DNA of 6,140 bases from Thermodesulfobacteriota bacterium (GCA_028275295.1 JAPWUY010000128.1:1-6140); one strand, 5' to 3'. Numbered from the stretch's first letter, positions 1 to 5,613 are shown. Notes: generated from the sequence alone by a model not told the origin. Numbers and translations are program-made.

Positions 1-45
1 AAGTGAAGGGGTAGGCTTCCTTTCCAGACGGGTCTCGGGAAGGTC

Positions 46-78
46 ATGGAGGAGAGGGGGACCTGCCCCCTCCTCCAT
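46..78 (-). terminator. Strong hairpin just past the AAA ATPase stop
   Basis: Two arms, 46-53 (ATGGAGGA) and 71-78 (TCCTCCAT), pair over 8 bp. They continue after a 2-nt bulge (54-55) into a 5-bp GGGGG/CCCCC stem (56-60 with 66-70) around the loop ACCTG. The hairpin begins 21 nt beyond the stop of the leftward ATPase gene, where a terminator is expected. No T-run follows on either strand, so it is not a textbook intrinsic terminator. It could act as a transcript-stabilising 3' hairpin, or be shared with a gene to the left that is out of view. Confidence 0.4.
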
Positions 79-99
79 CGGGGTCTGAGGCGCTCTCAT

Positions 100-1329
100 T
101 TATGGGACAAAACCCATCTTCTCTCCTCCCCCAAGCTCCGTCCTGAATATGCTGTGGAGGTGTTCCACTGTCTTGAGGACGAAAGATAGGTTATAGCGCT
201 CCACCTCATATCGCGGTCTCAGGAGGTACTTGGTGAGGTTCACCAAGAAGGCCCCCGTTGCCTCAAGCCTGGAGAGTTTTTCTTTCACCTCGGGCTTCTC
301 AAAGAGCTCGGCAAGCCTTCTGTCTCCTGTCTTGGCCAGGACGAGAGAAGAGTAGAACTGTGGAGCCAGGGGGCCAAATTCCATGATGAAGTCCACTCTC
401 CCCGGTCTTCTGAGAGCCAGATCCACGAGCCTTCTATCGTTGGTTGTGGCAACAAAAAAGAAACCATCCCTGGAGAGGAACCCATCTAGCTCCTGAAGGG
501 CCCTGGATAGCTCCACAGTGCCGTATTTGGCAGGGAGCCTCTCCCTGGATCCCACTATGAGGTCTATATCGTCGATGCATACCATTATGGGTCTGAAGAC
601 CTCCGCGAACTCGAACACCTCGCTCAGATGCACACCGCATGCCGCATCTATGAGAAAAACCGTGAGCTCACGGTTTGCCCTCGAGCACTCAGAGATCAGA
701 GCCCTTATGGTCTCGGTTTTCCCGGTTCCTGGTTCTCCCACAAATAGGTATTTTAGTCCTCCATCGCCTCTGGCCACTGCAGAGACGAAATCTTCGAGCT
801 CTTTCTTGTCCTTCATGTAAATCCCATCCAAGGTTACCTCGGGCTCGCGAATGGTTTTGAGGGAAGTCCCATGATGAATCTCCGGGTTTTGAAACCGGAT
901 GATCTTCCCGAGATAGCCTGAATTCCTCAAGGCCTCCTTGAGAAGGGCCTCCGCGAAAATAGGGGGCCGAAAGTCCTCAGAGGGGTCACCTGAGAGGATC
1001 AGGGCGAAGCACCTCTGCATCCTATCCTGAACATAAACGCAGGAGAGGAGATACCTCTGGCCCTCGAACCTCGCAACCCCAAGTAGAGCCGAGTCAGCAG
1101 AGATGATGTTCTCCAGTCTATCGAACCCCCCGAAATTGGGAGGGCCAAAAATCCCCGGCTGGATGAAGGAAAAGAGGTCCTCCAAGACGATCCCCTCGCT
1201 TTTTGCCTTACCAAGGTAGAGTTTGAGGAGAAAGGATTTTACCACTTGGAAAATCTCGAAGTTCAGGTACCTCACATAGGAAGCTGAGGAAATGATGGGA
1301 TCGGCAGGCGAAAGTCCTGGCCTCCTCAT
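100..1329 (-). CDS. AAA-family ATPase with unassigned N-terminal half
   Basis: A 409-residue cytosolic protein with no signal peptide or membrane segment. Residues about 165-320 form a classic AAA module: Walker A GEPGTGKT (198-205), Walker B MVCIDDID (249-256), sensor-1 TTND (295-298, Asn297) and a second region of homology ending LRRPGRVD (306-313) with the arginine-finger residues. This signature is typical of the FtsH/proteasomal-ATPase/ClpX-like remodelling group, so ATP-driven remodelling of a protein partner is the likely chemistry. No protease motif (HEXXH) is present. The first ~165 residues, with aromatic and hydrophobic stretches, match nothing I recognise and may bind the substrate. 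The C-terminal ~90 residues look like the helical AAA lid. The ATG at 1329 is chosen because GGAGGTG lies 4 nt upstream (1334-1340). The gene diverges from rtcA across the repeat region. Its family membership is secure; its target is unknown. Confidence 0.92.
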   Translation of the reverse strand: MRRPGLSPADPIISSASYVRYLNFEIFQVVKSFLLKLYLGKAKSEGIVLEDLFSFIQPGIFGPPNFGGFDRLENIISADSALLGVARFEGQRYLLSCVYVQDRMQRCFALILSGDPSEDFRPPIFAEALLKEALRNSGYLGKIIRFQNPEIHHGTSLKTIREPEVTLDGIYMKDKKELEDFVSAVARGDGGLKYLFVGEPGTGKTETIRALISECSRANRELTVFLIDAACGVHLSEVFEFAEVFRPIMVCIDDIDLIVGSRERLPAKYGTVELSRALQELDGFLSRDGFFFVATTNDRRLVDLALRRPGRVDFIMEFGPLAPQFYSSLVLAKTGDRRLAELFEKPEVKEKLSRLEATGAFLVNLTKYLLRPRYEVERYNLSFVLKTVEHLHSIFRTELGGGEKMGFVP

Positions 1330-1478
1330 GGGACACCTCCATCTTTACTGACTGAAAGTGAAGGCAAGTGCCAAGAAAAGGAGACGATGAGGCGCTTCCG
1401 ATCAGATCCTATGAGGGGAGAATCCCTTTTCCTCTTGGCCGAGATTCATGGAAGACAACCTTCGTCACTTCAGCGCTC

Positions 1479-1507
1479 ATTAGACCACTGAAGGGGATAG
1501 GTGTCAA
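1479..1507 (-). promoter_or_regulatory. Sigma-70-type promoter for the AAA ATPase gene
   Basis: On the minus strand a perfect -35 TTGACA (1507-1502) is followed after exactly 17 nt by TCTAAT (1484-1479), a 5/6 match to the -10 box. Transcription would start near 1471, giving a 5' leader of about 140 nt before the start codon at 1329. This placement means the AAA mRNA leader does not include the repeat array. Confidence 0.65.
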
Positions 1508-1516
1508 CTGGGCCGG

Positions 1517-1539
1517 ATTATCCGCGACCCCTGGATAAT
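1517..1539. promoter_or_regulatory. Inverted repeat beside the AAA promoter (candidate operator)
   Basis: ATTATCC (1517-1523) and GGATAAT (1533-1539) are perfect 7-bp inverted arms around a 9-nt spacer. The site lies about 10 bp upstream of the -35 box of the leftward promoter, roughly -46 to -68 from the inferred start. That is typical of an activator site. The regulator is not identifiable. Confidence 0.4.
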
Positions 1540-1895
1540 TGCGAGCCACCTCGATGATCCCTTTGGTCAAACCGCTCCACCGCAAGATTCTCGGTTCGGA
1601 ATTTGGCCTCGGCTCCTGCCAGGGTGTGACCCGCCCGGCTTACTATCCGGGGTTAAGCCCCCAAATTCTTTTTTTGGAGAGCAGGCCAGAGTAGAGGACC
1701 CCCACGTCCCGGCTGGCAAAACGCGACTAAAGGGCTTTCTTTGGAACTTATCGTTCAGAATACTATGCTGAGCCCCCCACTTCTAGGGTCGCGAAGATTC
1801 CGGACGGCAAAAAAAGAGATATTTTCTTCGCCGATCAGAAGCCCCGCTTTCGGTCGGCTCCAACCCCGATAGTCCTCATTTCGGTGTGCCCCCTG
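1540..1895. other. Non-coding stretch before the repeat array
   Basis: I see no convincing gene here. On the plus strand the arms GGCTTA (1637-1642) and TAAGCC (1654-1659) can form a hairpin, with an alternative GGGG/CCCC pairing at 1649-1661. A run of seven T (1669-1675) follows 8-10 nt later, a weak terminator-like arrangement. Another hairpin, CGGC (1805-1808) with GCCG (1830-1833), has an A-rich left arm and T-rich right arm. The possible promoter at 1741-1769 is listed separately. No convincing extra copy of the 226-bp repeat was found in this stretch. Confidence 0.4.
1741..1769 (+). promoter_or_regulatory. Weak possible promoter reading into the repeat array
   Basis: TTGGAA (1741-1746), 17 nt, then TATGCT (1764-1769): 4/6 matches to each sigma-70 box with ideal spacing. 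It would start transcription about 120 bp before the first structured unit. Matches of this quality arise by chance, so it is only a candidate for rightward transcription of the array. Confidence 0.25.
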
Positions 1896-2053
1896 TGGAG
1901 GGGCGGGCTCCGCACGCCCGCGGGAAAGACTTGCGTTTGACCGGAGCATCTCCCTATTAGGCCACCGGCCGTTCGTTCGCTCCTCGGTGATCATGCCATA
2001 CCCAGGGCTTGCGTCCGTCCTAACCACGCGGACGCGCAGAGCGCATCCCTCCG
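1896..2053 (+). ncRNA. Structured repeat unit 1 (candidate RNA core)
   Basis: The closing stem is TGGAG (1896-1900) with CTCCG (2049-2053). P1 is GCGGGC (1903-1908) with GCCCGC (1916-1921), loop TCCGCAC. P2 is ACCGGAG (1940-1946) with CTC (1980-1982) and CGGT (1985-1988), a 2-nt bulge between, capped by a possible GGCC/GGCC mini-hairpin. P3 is GGACGCGC (2030-2037) with GCGCATCC (2041-2048), triloop AGA and a single C-A mismatch. P3 abuts the closing stem with no unpaired base. An alternative 7-bp pairing, GCGTCCG (2011-2017) with CGGACGC (2029-2035), would compete with P3 and is not seen in the other units. The plus strand is assigned tentatively. Confidence 0.5.
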
Positions 2054-2121
2054 AGAAAATCTCCCCCACGTGATCCCAGGGCTTTCCCCGCAAGGCCCTC
2101 CTAGTTCGGGAGGTCCCCCCG

Positions 2122-2277
2122 CGGAGGGGCGGGCTCCCCGCGCCCGTGAGGAAAGGACGGGCTTGACCGAGGCATGTCTCCATCAGGCCACGGCCACCCG
2201 GCCACCCACCTCGGGTAATGAAATGCCTTCGAATGAGTACGGCCTTGCCATCCGGGCGCGGAGACCGCGCCCCTCCG
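2122..2277 (+). ncRNA. Structured repeat unit 2 (candidate RNA core)
   Basis: The closing stem is CGGAG (2122-2126) with CTCCG (2273-2277), all Watson-Crick. P1 is GCGGGC (2129-2134) with GCCCGT (2142-2147), loop TCCCCGC, with one G-T pair. P2 is CGA-GGCAT-TC (2168-2178) with GA-ATGCC-TCG (2220-2231), ten pairs with one mismatch and a bulge or two. P3 is a perfect 8-bp GGGCGCGG (2254-2261) with CCGCGCCC (2265-2272), triloop AGA. This is the best-paired P3 of the array and the only one with a C-G pair at the position that is C-A elsewhere. Confidence 0.55.
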
Positions 2278-2345
2278 AGAGAACCACCCCTCCACATTAT
2301 CCCCGGGTTTTCCCCGAAAGGCCTCTCGCCTCGGCTTGCTCCCCG

Positions 2346-2503
2346 CGGAGGGGCGGGCTCCGCACGCCCGCTAGGAAGGCGTGGGGTTGACCGAGGCATG
2401 TGCCCGGTAGGCCACGGGCCTCTGGCGTCGTCATCGGGTGGAAGGAGAACACTTGGGCACTCGGATGGCGGGACCACGCGGGCGCACAGAGTGCACCCCT
2501 CCG
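2346..2503 (+). ncRNA. Structured repeat unit 3 (candidate RNA core)
   Basis: The closing stem is CGGAG (2346-2350) with CTCCG (2499-2503). P1 is GCGGGC (2353-2358) with GCCCGC (2366-2371), loop TCCGCAC as in unit 1. P2 is CCGA (2391-2394) and GTGCCC (2400-2405) with GGGCAC (2455-2460) and TCGG (2461-2464), and a 5-nt bulge. It is capped by AGGCC-ACG-GGCCT. P3 is GGGCGCAC (2480-2487) with GTGCACCC (2491-2498), triloop AGA, and the same internal C-A mismatch as units 1 and 4. Confidence 0.55.
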
Positions 2504-2575
2504 AGAAAGACCCTCACATCGCAATGCTTCCGGGCTGGCGCGCAAATCCATGTAATTGGCTCCTTGCCCCCCAAG

Positions 2576-2732
2576 CGGAGGGGCGGGCTCTGCAAGCCCG
2601 CTATAGAACGCTTGCACCTGACCGAGACATGTCCCTCTTAAGGTCCCGTCCGCTACGTGTAACCCGAAATTGGCGCAATGCTTTGGAACGTGTCCAGGCG
2701 TACCGGGCGGACGTACGGAGTGTATCTCTTTT
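2576..2732 (+). ncRNA. Structured repeat unit 4 (more diverged candidate RNA core)
   Basis: P1 is intact: GCGGGC (2583-2588) with GCCCGC (2596-2601), but the loop is TCTGCAA. P2 is the longest of the array, GACATGTCCC (2626-2635) with GGAACGTGTC (2685-2694): ten positions with one G-T pair and one C-A mismatch. P3 is GGACGTAC (2709-2716) with GTGTATCT (2720-2727), triloop GGA, keeping pairing through three G-T wobbles plus the recurrent C-A. The closing stem has weakened: CGGAG (2576-2580) faces CTTTT (2728-2732). Sequence has drifted further than structure, as expected for a degenerating or specialised end copy. Confidence 0.45.
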
Positions 2733-2817
2733 ACAGATCCATGCTTCGCGCATCTCGCGCCATTCCCCGAGGGACCACCTCCCGCTCATTCGCCCAAAGG
2801 CTAGGCCTCTTGGCTTC

Positions 2818-2975
2818 GCGGATTCGAATACCTTTCCAGGAGTGCGATCTTTCTCTCTGACCACTCTGGGCACCGGCTAGAACCTATGGGATGGTTACAA
2901 GGCCCTACCCCTCAACCCCTTTACCTACGGGTTGCAGAGGCAAGTCACGGGGTCGTAGAATTCGTACATTCCTGG
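2818..2975 (+). repeat. Possible decayed fifth repeat copy
   Basis: GCGGA at 2818 and CTGACC at 2857-2862 sit 39 bp apart, against 42-44 bp in the clear copies. CTGACC continues the series of intervals 226, 224, 231 and 239. The P1 hairpin is not recognisable, and no clean P3 occurs near the expected position (about 2938). This may be a remnant of the array or a chance resemblance. Confidence 0.22.
2932..2961 (+). promoter_or_regulatory. Possible promoter for the rtcA operon
   Basis: TTGCAG (2932-2937), 18 nt, then TAGAAT (2956-2961), a 5/6 -10 match with a poor -35. Transcription would begin near 2968, about 65 nt before the GTG start. It is the best-placed promoter-like site between the array and rtcA, but it is weak. 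rtcA could instead be read from upstream, with the array as leader. Confidence 0.3.
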
Positions 2976-3034
2976 CCCCAAAAAGGACTTACCTATACCT
3001 TGTTGCCAAAGACACAGGGTGTCAGGGAGGCAGA

Positions 3035-4072
3035 GTGATCGAGATAGACGGGTCGGCTTACTCGGGAAGCGGGACAATAGTGAGATACGCTGCGGCGCTC
3101 GCCACTTTGGCTTGCAAGCCCATAAGGGTCACCAATATAAGGGCTAGAAGGCCAAATCCAGGGCTCAGGCCGCAGCACCTCTCCGTTGTCCGGGCTTGTT
3201 GCGAGCTCTCAGGGGGTAAGCTCCAGGGGGATACCGTGGGCTCCCGCGACATCCTATTCTGGCCTGGTGAACGGGTAGAGGGCGGAAGATTCAAATGGGA
3301 CATAGGAACAGGTGGGTCCGCAACCATGATGGCCTTCTCCCTGATTCCCCTAGGGCTTTGCGCGAGAATACCCTTGGAGATGGAGATAACGGGTGGTCTT
3401 TTCCAGGACAATGCGCCTAGCGCCCTCCACATGGAGAAGGTCCTGATTCCCTGCCTTCGGAAGATGGGGGCTTCAGTGGAGTTGGAAATCCTGAGGCCAG
3501 GCTATGTCCCCAAGGGAGGAGGGAGAATCAGAGTCGTTGTTCATCCTCTGGATGGCCCTTTGCGTCCCTTGGTTCTGGGATCTCAGGGTTCTGTGGAGAA
3601 GATACGGGGAGTTGCCCTCGCATCGCACCTCCGGCAAAGAAAGGTCACTCATAGAATAGCCCAAAGGTGCGAGGAGCTTCTCGAGGCCAAAGGGATCAGG
3701 CCAGATTTTCAGCTCTGGGACGATGATGCCGCCATTCAACCTGGAGCCTCTGTCCTTCTCTGGGCCGAGACAACTACGGGTTGCCTCCTCGGGGCGGACA
3801 GGGCGGGGAGGCCCGGAAGGAGCTCGGAGGAAATGGCCGAGTACGTGGTGAGGACCCTAGTGGAAGACCTGGAAAGCGGAGCTACGGTCGACAGGTACTT
3901 GGCCGATCAGCTGGTTCTTTTCGCAGCCCTGGCTCGAGGAAAAAGTTCCTACTTGATCCCGCGAATGACCGACCACCTGGAAACGAACCTTTGGTTGGTG
4001 GAGATGATTCTAGGGAGCTCCTGGCGGCTAGAAGGAAAGAGTCTGACCATAGAAGGGGTATCGAGGACATAG
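3035..4072 (+). CDS. rtcA: RNA 3'-terminal phosphate cyclase (RtcA family)
   Basis: A 345-residue protein, the usual RtcA length. RtcA uses ATP to convert an RNA 3'-phosphate to a 2',3'-cyclic phosphate through a covalent enzyme-AMP on histidine, preparing ends for repair. Visible features are IRARRPNPGLRPQHL (35-49), the IGTGGSAT turn (90-97), RPGYVPKGGGRI (154-165), YLADQLVL with Asp291, and DHLETN with His314 matching the E. coli nucleophile His309. The N-terminal loop is unusual: the family GEGGGQ is YSGSGT here (9-14), so the metal/ATP-binding Glu (Glu14 in E. coli) is Ser10. The GTG at 3035 is preferred because GGAGG (3026-3030) lies 4 nt upstream and the protein then starts at the conserved strand. 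An in-frame ATG at 2891 would add 48 residues unlike the family. No rtcB is visible. The substrate is unknown. Confidence 0.9.
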   Translation: MIEIDGSAYSGSGTIVRYAAALATLACKPIRVTNIRARRPNPGLRPQHLSVVRACCELSGGKLQGDTVGSRDILFWPGERVEGGRFKWDIGTGGSATMMAFSLIPLGLCARIPLEMEITGGLFQDNAPSALHMEKVLIPCLRKMGASVELEILRPGYVPKGGGRIRVVVHPLDGPLRPLVLGSQGSVEKIRGVALASHLRQRKVTHRIAQRCEELLEAKGIRPDFQLWDDDAAIQPGASVLLWAETTTGCLLGADRAGRPGRSSEEMAEYVVRTLVEDLESGATVDRYLADQLVLFAALARGKSSYLIPRMTDHLETNLWLVEMILGSSWRLEGKSLTIEGVSRT

Positions 4073-4249
4073 GGACAGCGATTCGACCCGACACCGAGGG
4101 ACAGGTTTCAAAGAAGGCTTGCACCCAAGTGGGTGTAGGATCGAGGGGAGGATCTTCCCTGTGGAAAAAGAAAGGCCTCATTGGTAAGCTCTCTTTGAAG
4201 GCCGAGGGATGTCCTCGAGCGATCGATGTCCAAAGGAGGGGTACGAGAG
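4073..4249 (+). other. rtcA-pfpI intergenic segment with a hairpin
   Basis: This is a 177-bp gap with no gene. TGCACCC (4120-4126) and GGGTGTA (4131-4137) form a 7-bp hairpin, including one G-T pair, with loop AAGT and no following T-run. A second short hairpin surrounds GATC (GGGAG...TTCCC, around 4146-4160). These could attenuate or stabilise a polycistronic message. I found no good promoter in this gap. Confidence 0.3.
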
Positions 4250-4798
4250 ATGGAACTTGCGGGGAAAAAAGTGGCAATACTGGTTGAGAACAAGTACAAC
4301 GACTTCGAGTTCTGGTATCCTTATTTCCGGATGAAGGAGGCTGGCGCAAGGGTTGCTATCGTGGGGACGGGAGCGAGCTCCTATACAAGTGGAACGGGTC
4401 TTTCAGTCCCTCACCCAAGTGTTGCGGCAAGCAGCAAGGAGTTGGTCTCAGTGGATTCAGTGAGTGGAGAGGAGTTCGACTGCGTGATTGTTCCAGGAGG
4501 ATTTGCACCTGATTACATGAGACGCAATCCAAAGCTCCTGGCATTCGTGAGGGAGATGTTCGAGAAAGGGAAGGTGGTAGCTGCCATTTGCCACGCGGGG
4601 TGGGTTCTCATTTCAGCTGGGATCGTAAGGGGGAAAAGGGCGACGTGCTTCTTCGCCATAAAGGATGATCTCGTAAATGCGGGTGCCAACTACGTGGACG
4701 AGGAGGTTGTGAGAGACGGAAACTTGATAACATCTCGCTGCCCCGACGATCTCCCGGCCTTTTGCAGGACCATAATAGAAGCCCTCCGCTCTTCCTGA
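4250..4798 (+). CDS. DJ-1/PfpI-family class I glutamine amidotransferase-like protein
   Basis: A 182-residue, single-domain protein of the length of PfpI/YhbO proteins. The N-terminal beta-strand KKVAILV leads into NDFEFWYPYFRMKEAG (17-32), the typical PfpI start. VPGGFAPDYM (81-90) and the nucleophile elbow AAICHAGWVLISAG (111-124), with Cys114 followed by His115, are clear, as is GKRATCFFAIKDDLVNAGANYVDEEVV. Members have been reported as proteases, deglycases/glyoxalases or hydratases, and their true substrates are debated. The acidic residue paired with the Cys in P. horikoshii PfpI (Glu12) aligns with Asn17 here. The ATG at 4250 is chosen over 4226 because AAAGGAGGGG (4232-4240) ends about 9 nt upstream. 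It lies between rtcA and the THUMP gene, all rightward, and may be co-transcribed. A general stress or repair role is plausible. Confidence 0.9.
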   Translation: MELAGKKVAILVENKYNDFEFWYPYFRMKEAGARVAIVGTGASSYTSGTGLSVPHPSVAASSKELVSVDSVSGEEFDCVIVPGGFAPDYMRRNPKLLAFVREMFEKGKVVAAICHAGWVLISAGIVRGKRATCFFAIKDDLVNAGANYVDEEVVRDGNLITSRCPDDLPAFCRTIIEALRSS

Positions 4799-4867
4799 GC
4801 GGACCCGGATGAGGCCTGGGCGACTCTCGAATGTGTGGCCAGCTATAGTTCTCGTAGGAGGTCGAAG

Positions 4868-5413
4868 ATGACTTCGCCCCAGGAAGAGAGGGGACATCCT
4901 GGAAAGATAAAGCTCATAGTCACGGCCAAGGATCTATTTTCAGCGAAATATACAAAGGCCTCCCTCAAGGAGGCCTTGGATAGGGCTAGGGTCGCACAGA
5001 CGGGTTTCAAGGGCGTGTTCGCTGTGGAGGTGGAGGGAAGGGTGGAGGAGATTCTGGAGACCATTCAAAGGGAATGTGGGGAGGATATAGGAAGGGTCAC
5101 ACCGGTGATGAAGGAAATCCCCAGTCGTACAGAAGCCCTGAAGGAAGCGGCTGTGGAACTGGCAAGGGAGGCCATTGGCCCAGATGAGACCTTCTGCTTC
5201 CGAATCCACAAAAGGGGCTCTCACGGATATTCCGAGGATACCCCGGTCCTCGAGAGGGAGATAGGTGGTGCCATATTCGATGCCCTGGAAAAGAGAGATG
5301 GAAAACCTCCCAAGGTAAGGCTAGCATCACCCGATGTCACCGTGATTGCGGAGGTGATGGGGGAGTGGACGGCAGTTGGCGTAATCAAGAAATCCTGGCT
5401 CAAGGAGGCCTAG
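4868..5413 (+). CDS. Stand-alone THUMP-domain RNA-binding protein (Tan1-like)
   Basis: A 181-residue soluble protein. Residues about 13-72 resemble the ferredoxin-like domain that usually precedes THUMP. Residues about 75-178 form the THUMP domain, recognised by FCFRIHKRGSHGYSEDTPVLEREIGGAI (109-136), the basic RNA-contact strand followed by the conserved ER-E-G helix, and the closing strands KVRLASPDVTVIAEVMG. THUMP domains in ThiI, Trm11 and Tan1 bind the tRNA acceptor end. No methyltransferase, sulfurtransferase or deaminase domain follows, as in Tan1, which helps tRNA acetylation at C12. It may therefore be an RNA-presenting adaptor for an enzyme encoded elsewhere. The ATG at 4868 has TAGGAGGT (4855-4862) 5 nt upstream. 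The GTG at 4835 has no such site. It starts 69 bp after the DJ-1-like gene. Domain assignment is strong; the target RNA is unknown. Confidence 0.86.
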   Translation: MTSPQEERGHPGKIKLIVTAKDLFSAKYTKASLKEALDRARVAQTGFKGVFAVEVEGRVEEILETIQRECGEDIGRVTPVMKEIPSRTEALKEAAVELAREAIGPDETFCFRIHKRGSHGYSEDTPVLEREIGGAIFDALEKRDGKPPKVRLASPDVTVIAEVMGEWTAVGVIKKSWLKEA

Positions 5414-5584
5414 GACAGTTCTGATCTTCCTTTTGAGATGTGGCCCTGATCTGAATGGGAATATCCCAGAGGCCGCCGGTAGGTTCGGGGCTTGAGTCCC
5501 CAAGGGCATGGACTCTCGGAGACAATTCATTCTGGCCCGAGGGAAGACTGTGCTCTAACCAGCTTGGGAACTCGCGCATCCTCC
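5414..5584. other. Intergenic stretch with competing hairpins
   Basis: No gene was seen. TGGGA-ATA-TCCCA (5456-5468) is a small hairpin. GGGG (5487-5490) pairs with CCCC (5498-5501), which excludes the alternative GAGTCC (5494-5499) with GGACTC (5510-5515). GGCC...GAATG (5442-5457) can also enclose the whole segment by pairing with CATTC-T-GGCC (5528-5537). No T-run follows, so termination of the upstream operon here is not demonstrated. Confidence 0.35.
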
Positions 5585-5613
5585 TTGACAAGGGCAAGGC
5601 CTACAAGTAAAAA
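5585..5613 (+). promoter_or_regulatory. Sigma-70-type promoter for the PAS gene
   Basis: A perfect -35 TTGACA (5585-5590), 17 nt, then TAAAAA (5608-5613), a 4/6 match inside an A/T-rich tract in otherwise GC-rich DNA. The inferred start near 5620 gives a leader of about 130 nt. It suggests the PAS gene is transcribed separately from the rtcA-THUMP genes. Confidence 0.5.

Larger units (their letters stand above)
1896..2805. repeat. Tandem array of four ~226-bp structured repeats
   Basis: The landmark GGAGGGGCGGGCT recurs at 1897, 2123, 2347 and 2577, giving periods of 226, 224 and 230 bp. T/CTGACC recurs at 1937, 2163, 2387 and 2618, followed by (G)AGGCATGT in modified form. TCCGAGA follows the last hairpin in copies 1-3. 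Each copy has a ~157-nt core (closing stem, P1, P2, P3) and a 68-72-nt linker. The first two linkers also share TTTCCCCG exactly 226 bp apart (2083 and 2309). Long open frames cross the array on both strands, but periods of 224, 226 and 230 are not multiples of three. Shared segments are therefore read in different frames, and the predicted peptides are Arg/Pro/Gly-rich, so the array is judged non-coding. The transcribed strand is not settled. The right boundary is approximate because copy 4 decays. Confidence 0.85.

Noticed and set aside
1387..1491. 34-residue rightward ORF after AAAAGGAG
   Set aside because: It is very short, has only a 4-nt spacer from the GGAG, overlaps the leftward promoter, and has no recognisable sequence.
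1637..1675. Intrinsic terminator on the plus strand
   Set aside because: The T-run starts 8-10 nt after the hairpin and the stem is short or ambiguous. It is described only as terminator-like in the intergenic entry.
1755..2477. 240-residue leftward open frame across the array
   Set aside because: It is Pro/Arg/Gly-rich, crosses repeats whose periods (226, 224) are not multiples of three, so repeated segments are read in different frames. It looks like a by-product of GC-rich repeats lacking stops.
1896..2805. Integron attC array, CRISPR or tRNA cluster
   Set aside because: There are no cassette ORFs between units and no conserved attC end boxes. The repeats are far longer than CRISPR repeats and have no unique short spacers. 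No unit has a tRNA T-arm or acceptor pattern.
2218..2880. 220-residue rightward open frame over copies 2-4
   Set aside because: It has the same low-complexity character, no ribosome binding site and no recognisable domain. It overlaps helices better explained by conserved pairing.
2891..3034. N-terminal extension of RtcA from the ATG at 2891
   Set aside because: The 48 extra residues do not resemble the family. A ribosome binding site directly precedes the GTG at 3035, where homology begins.
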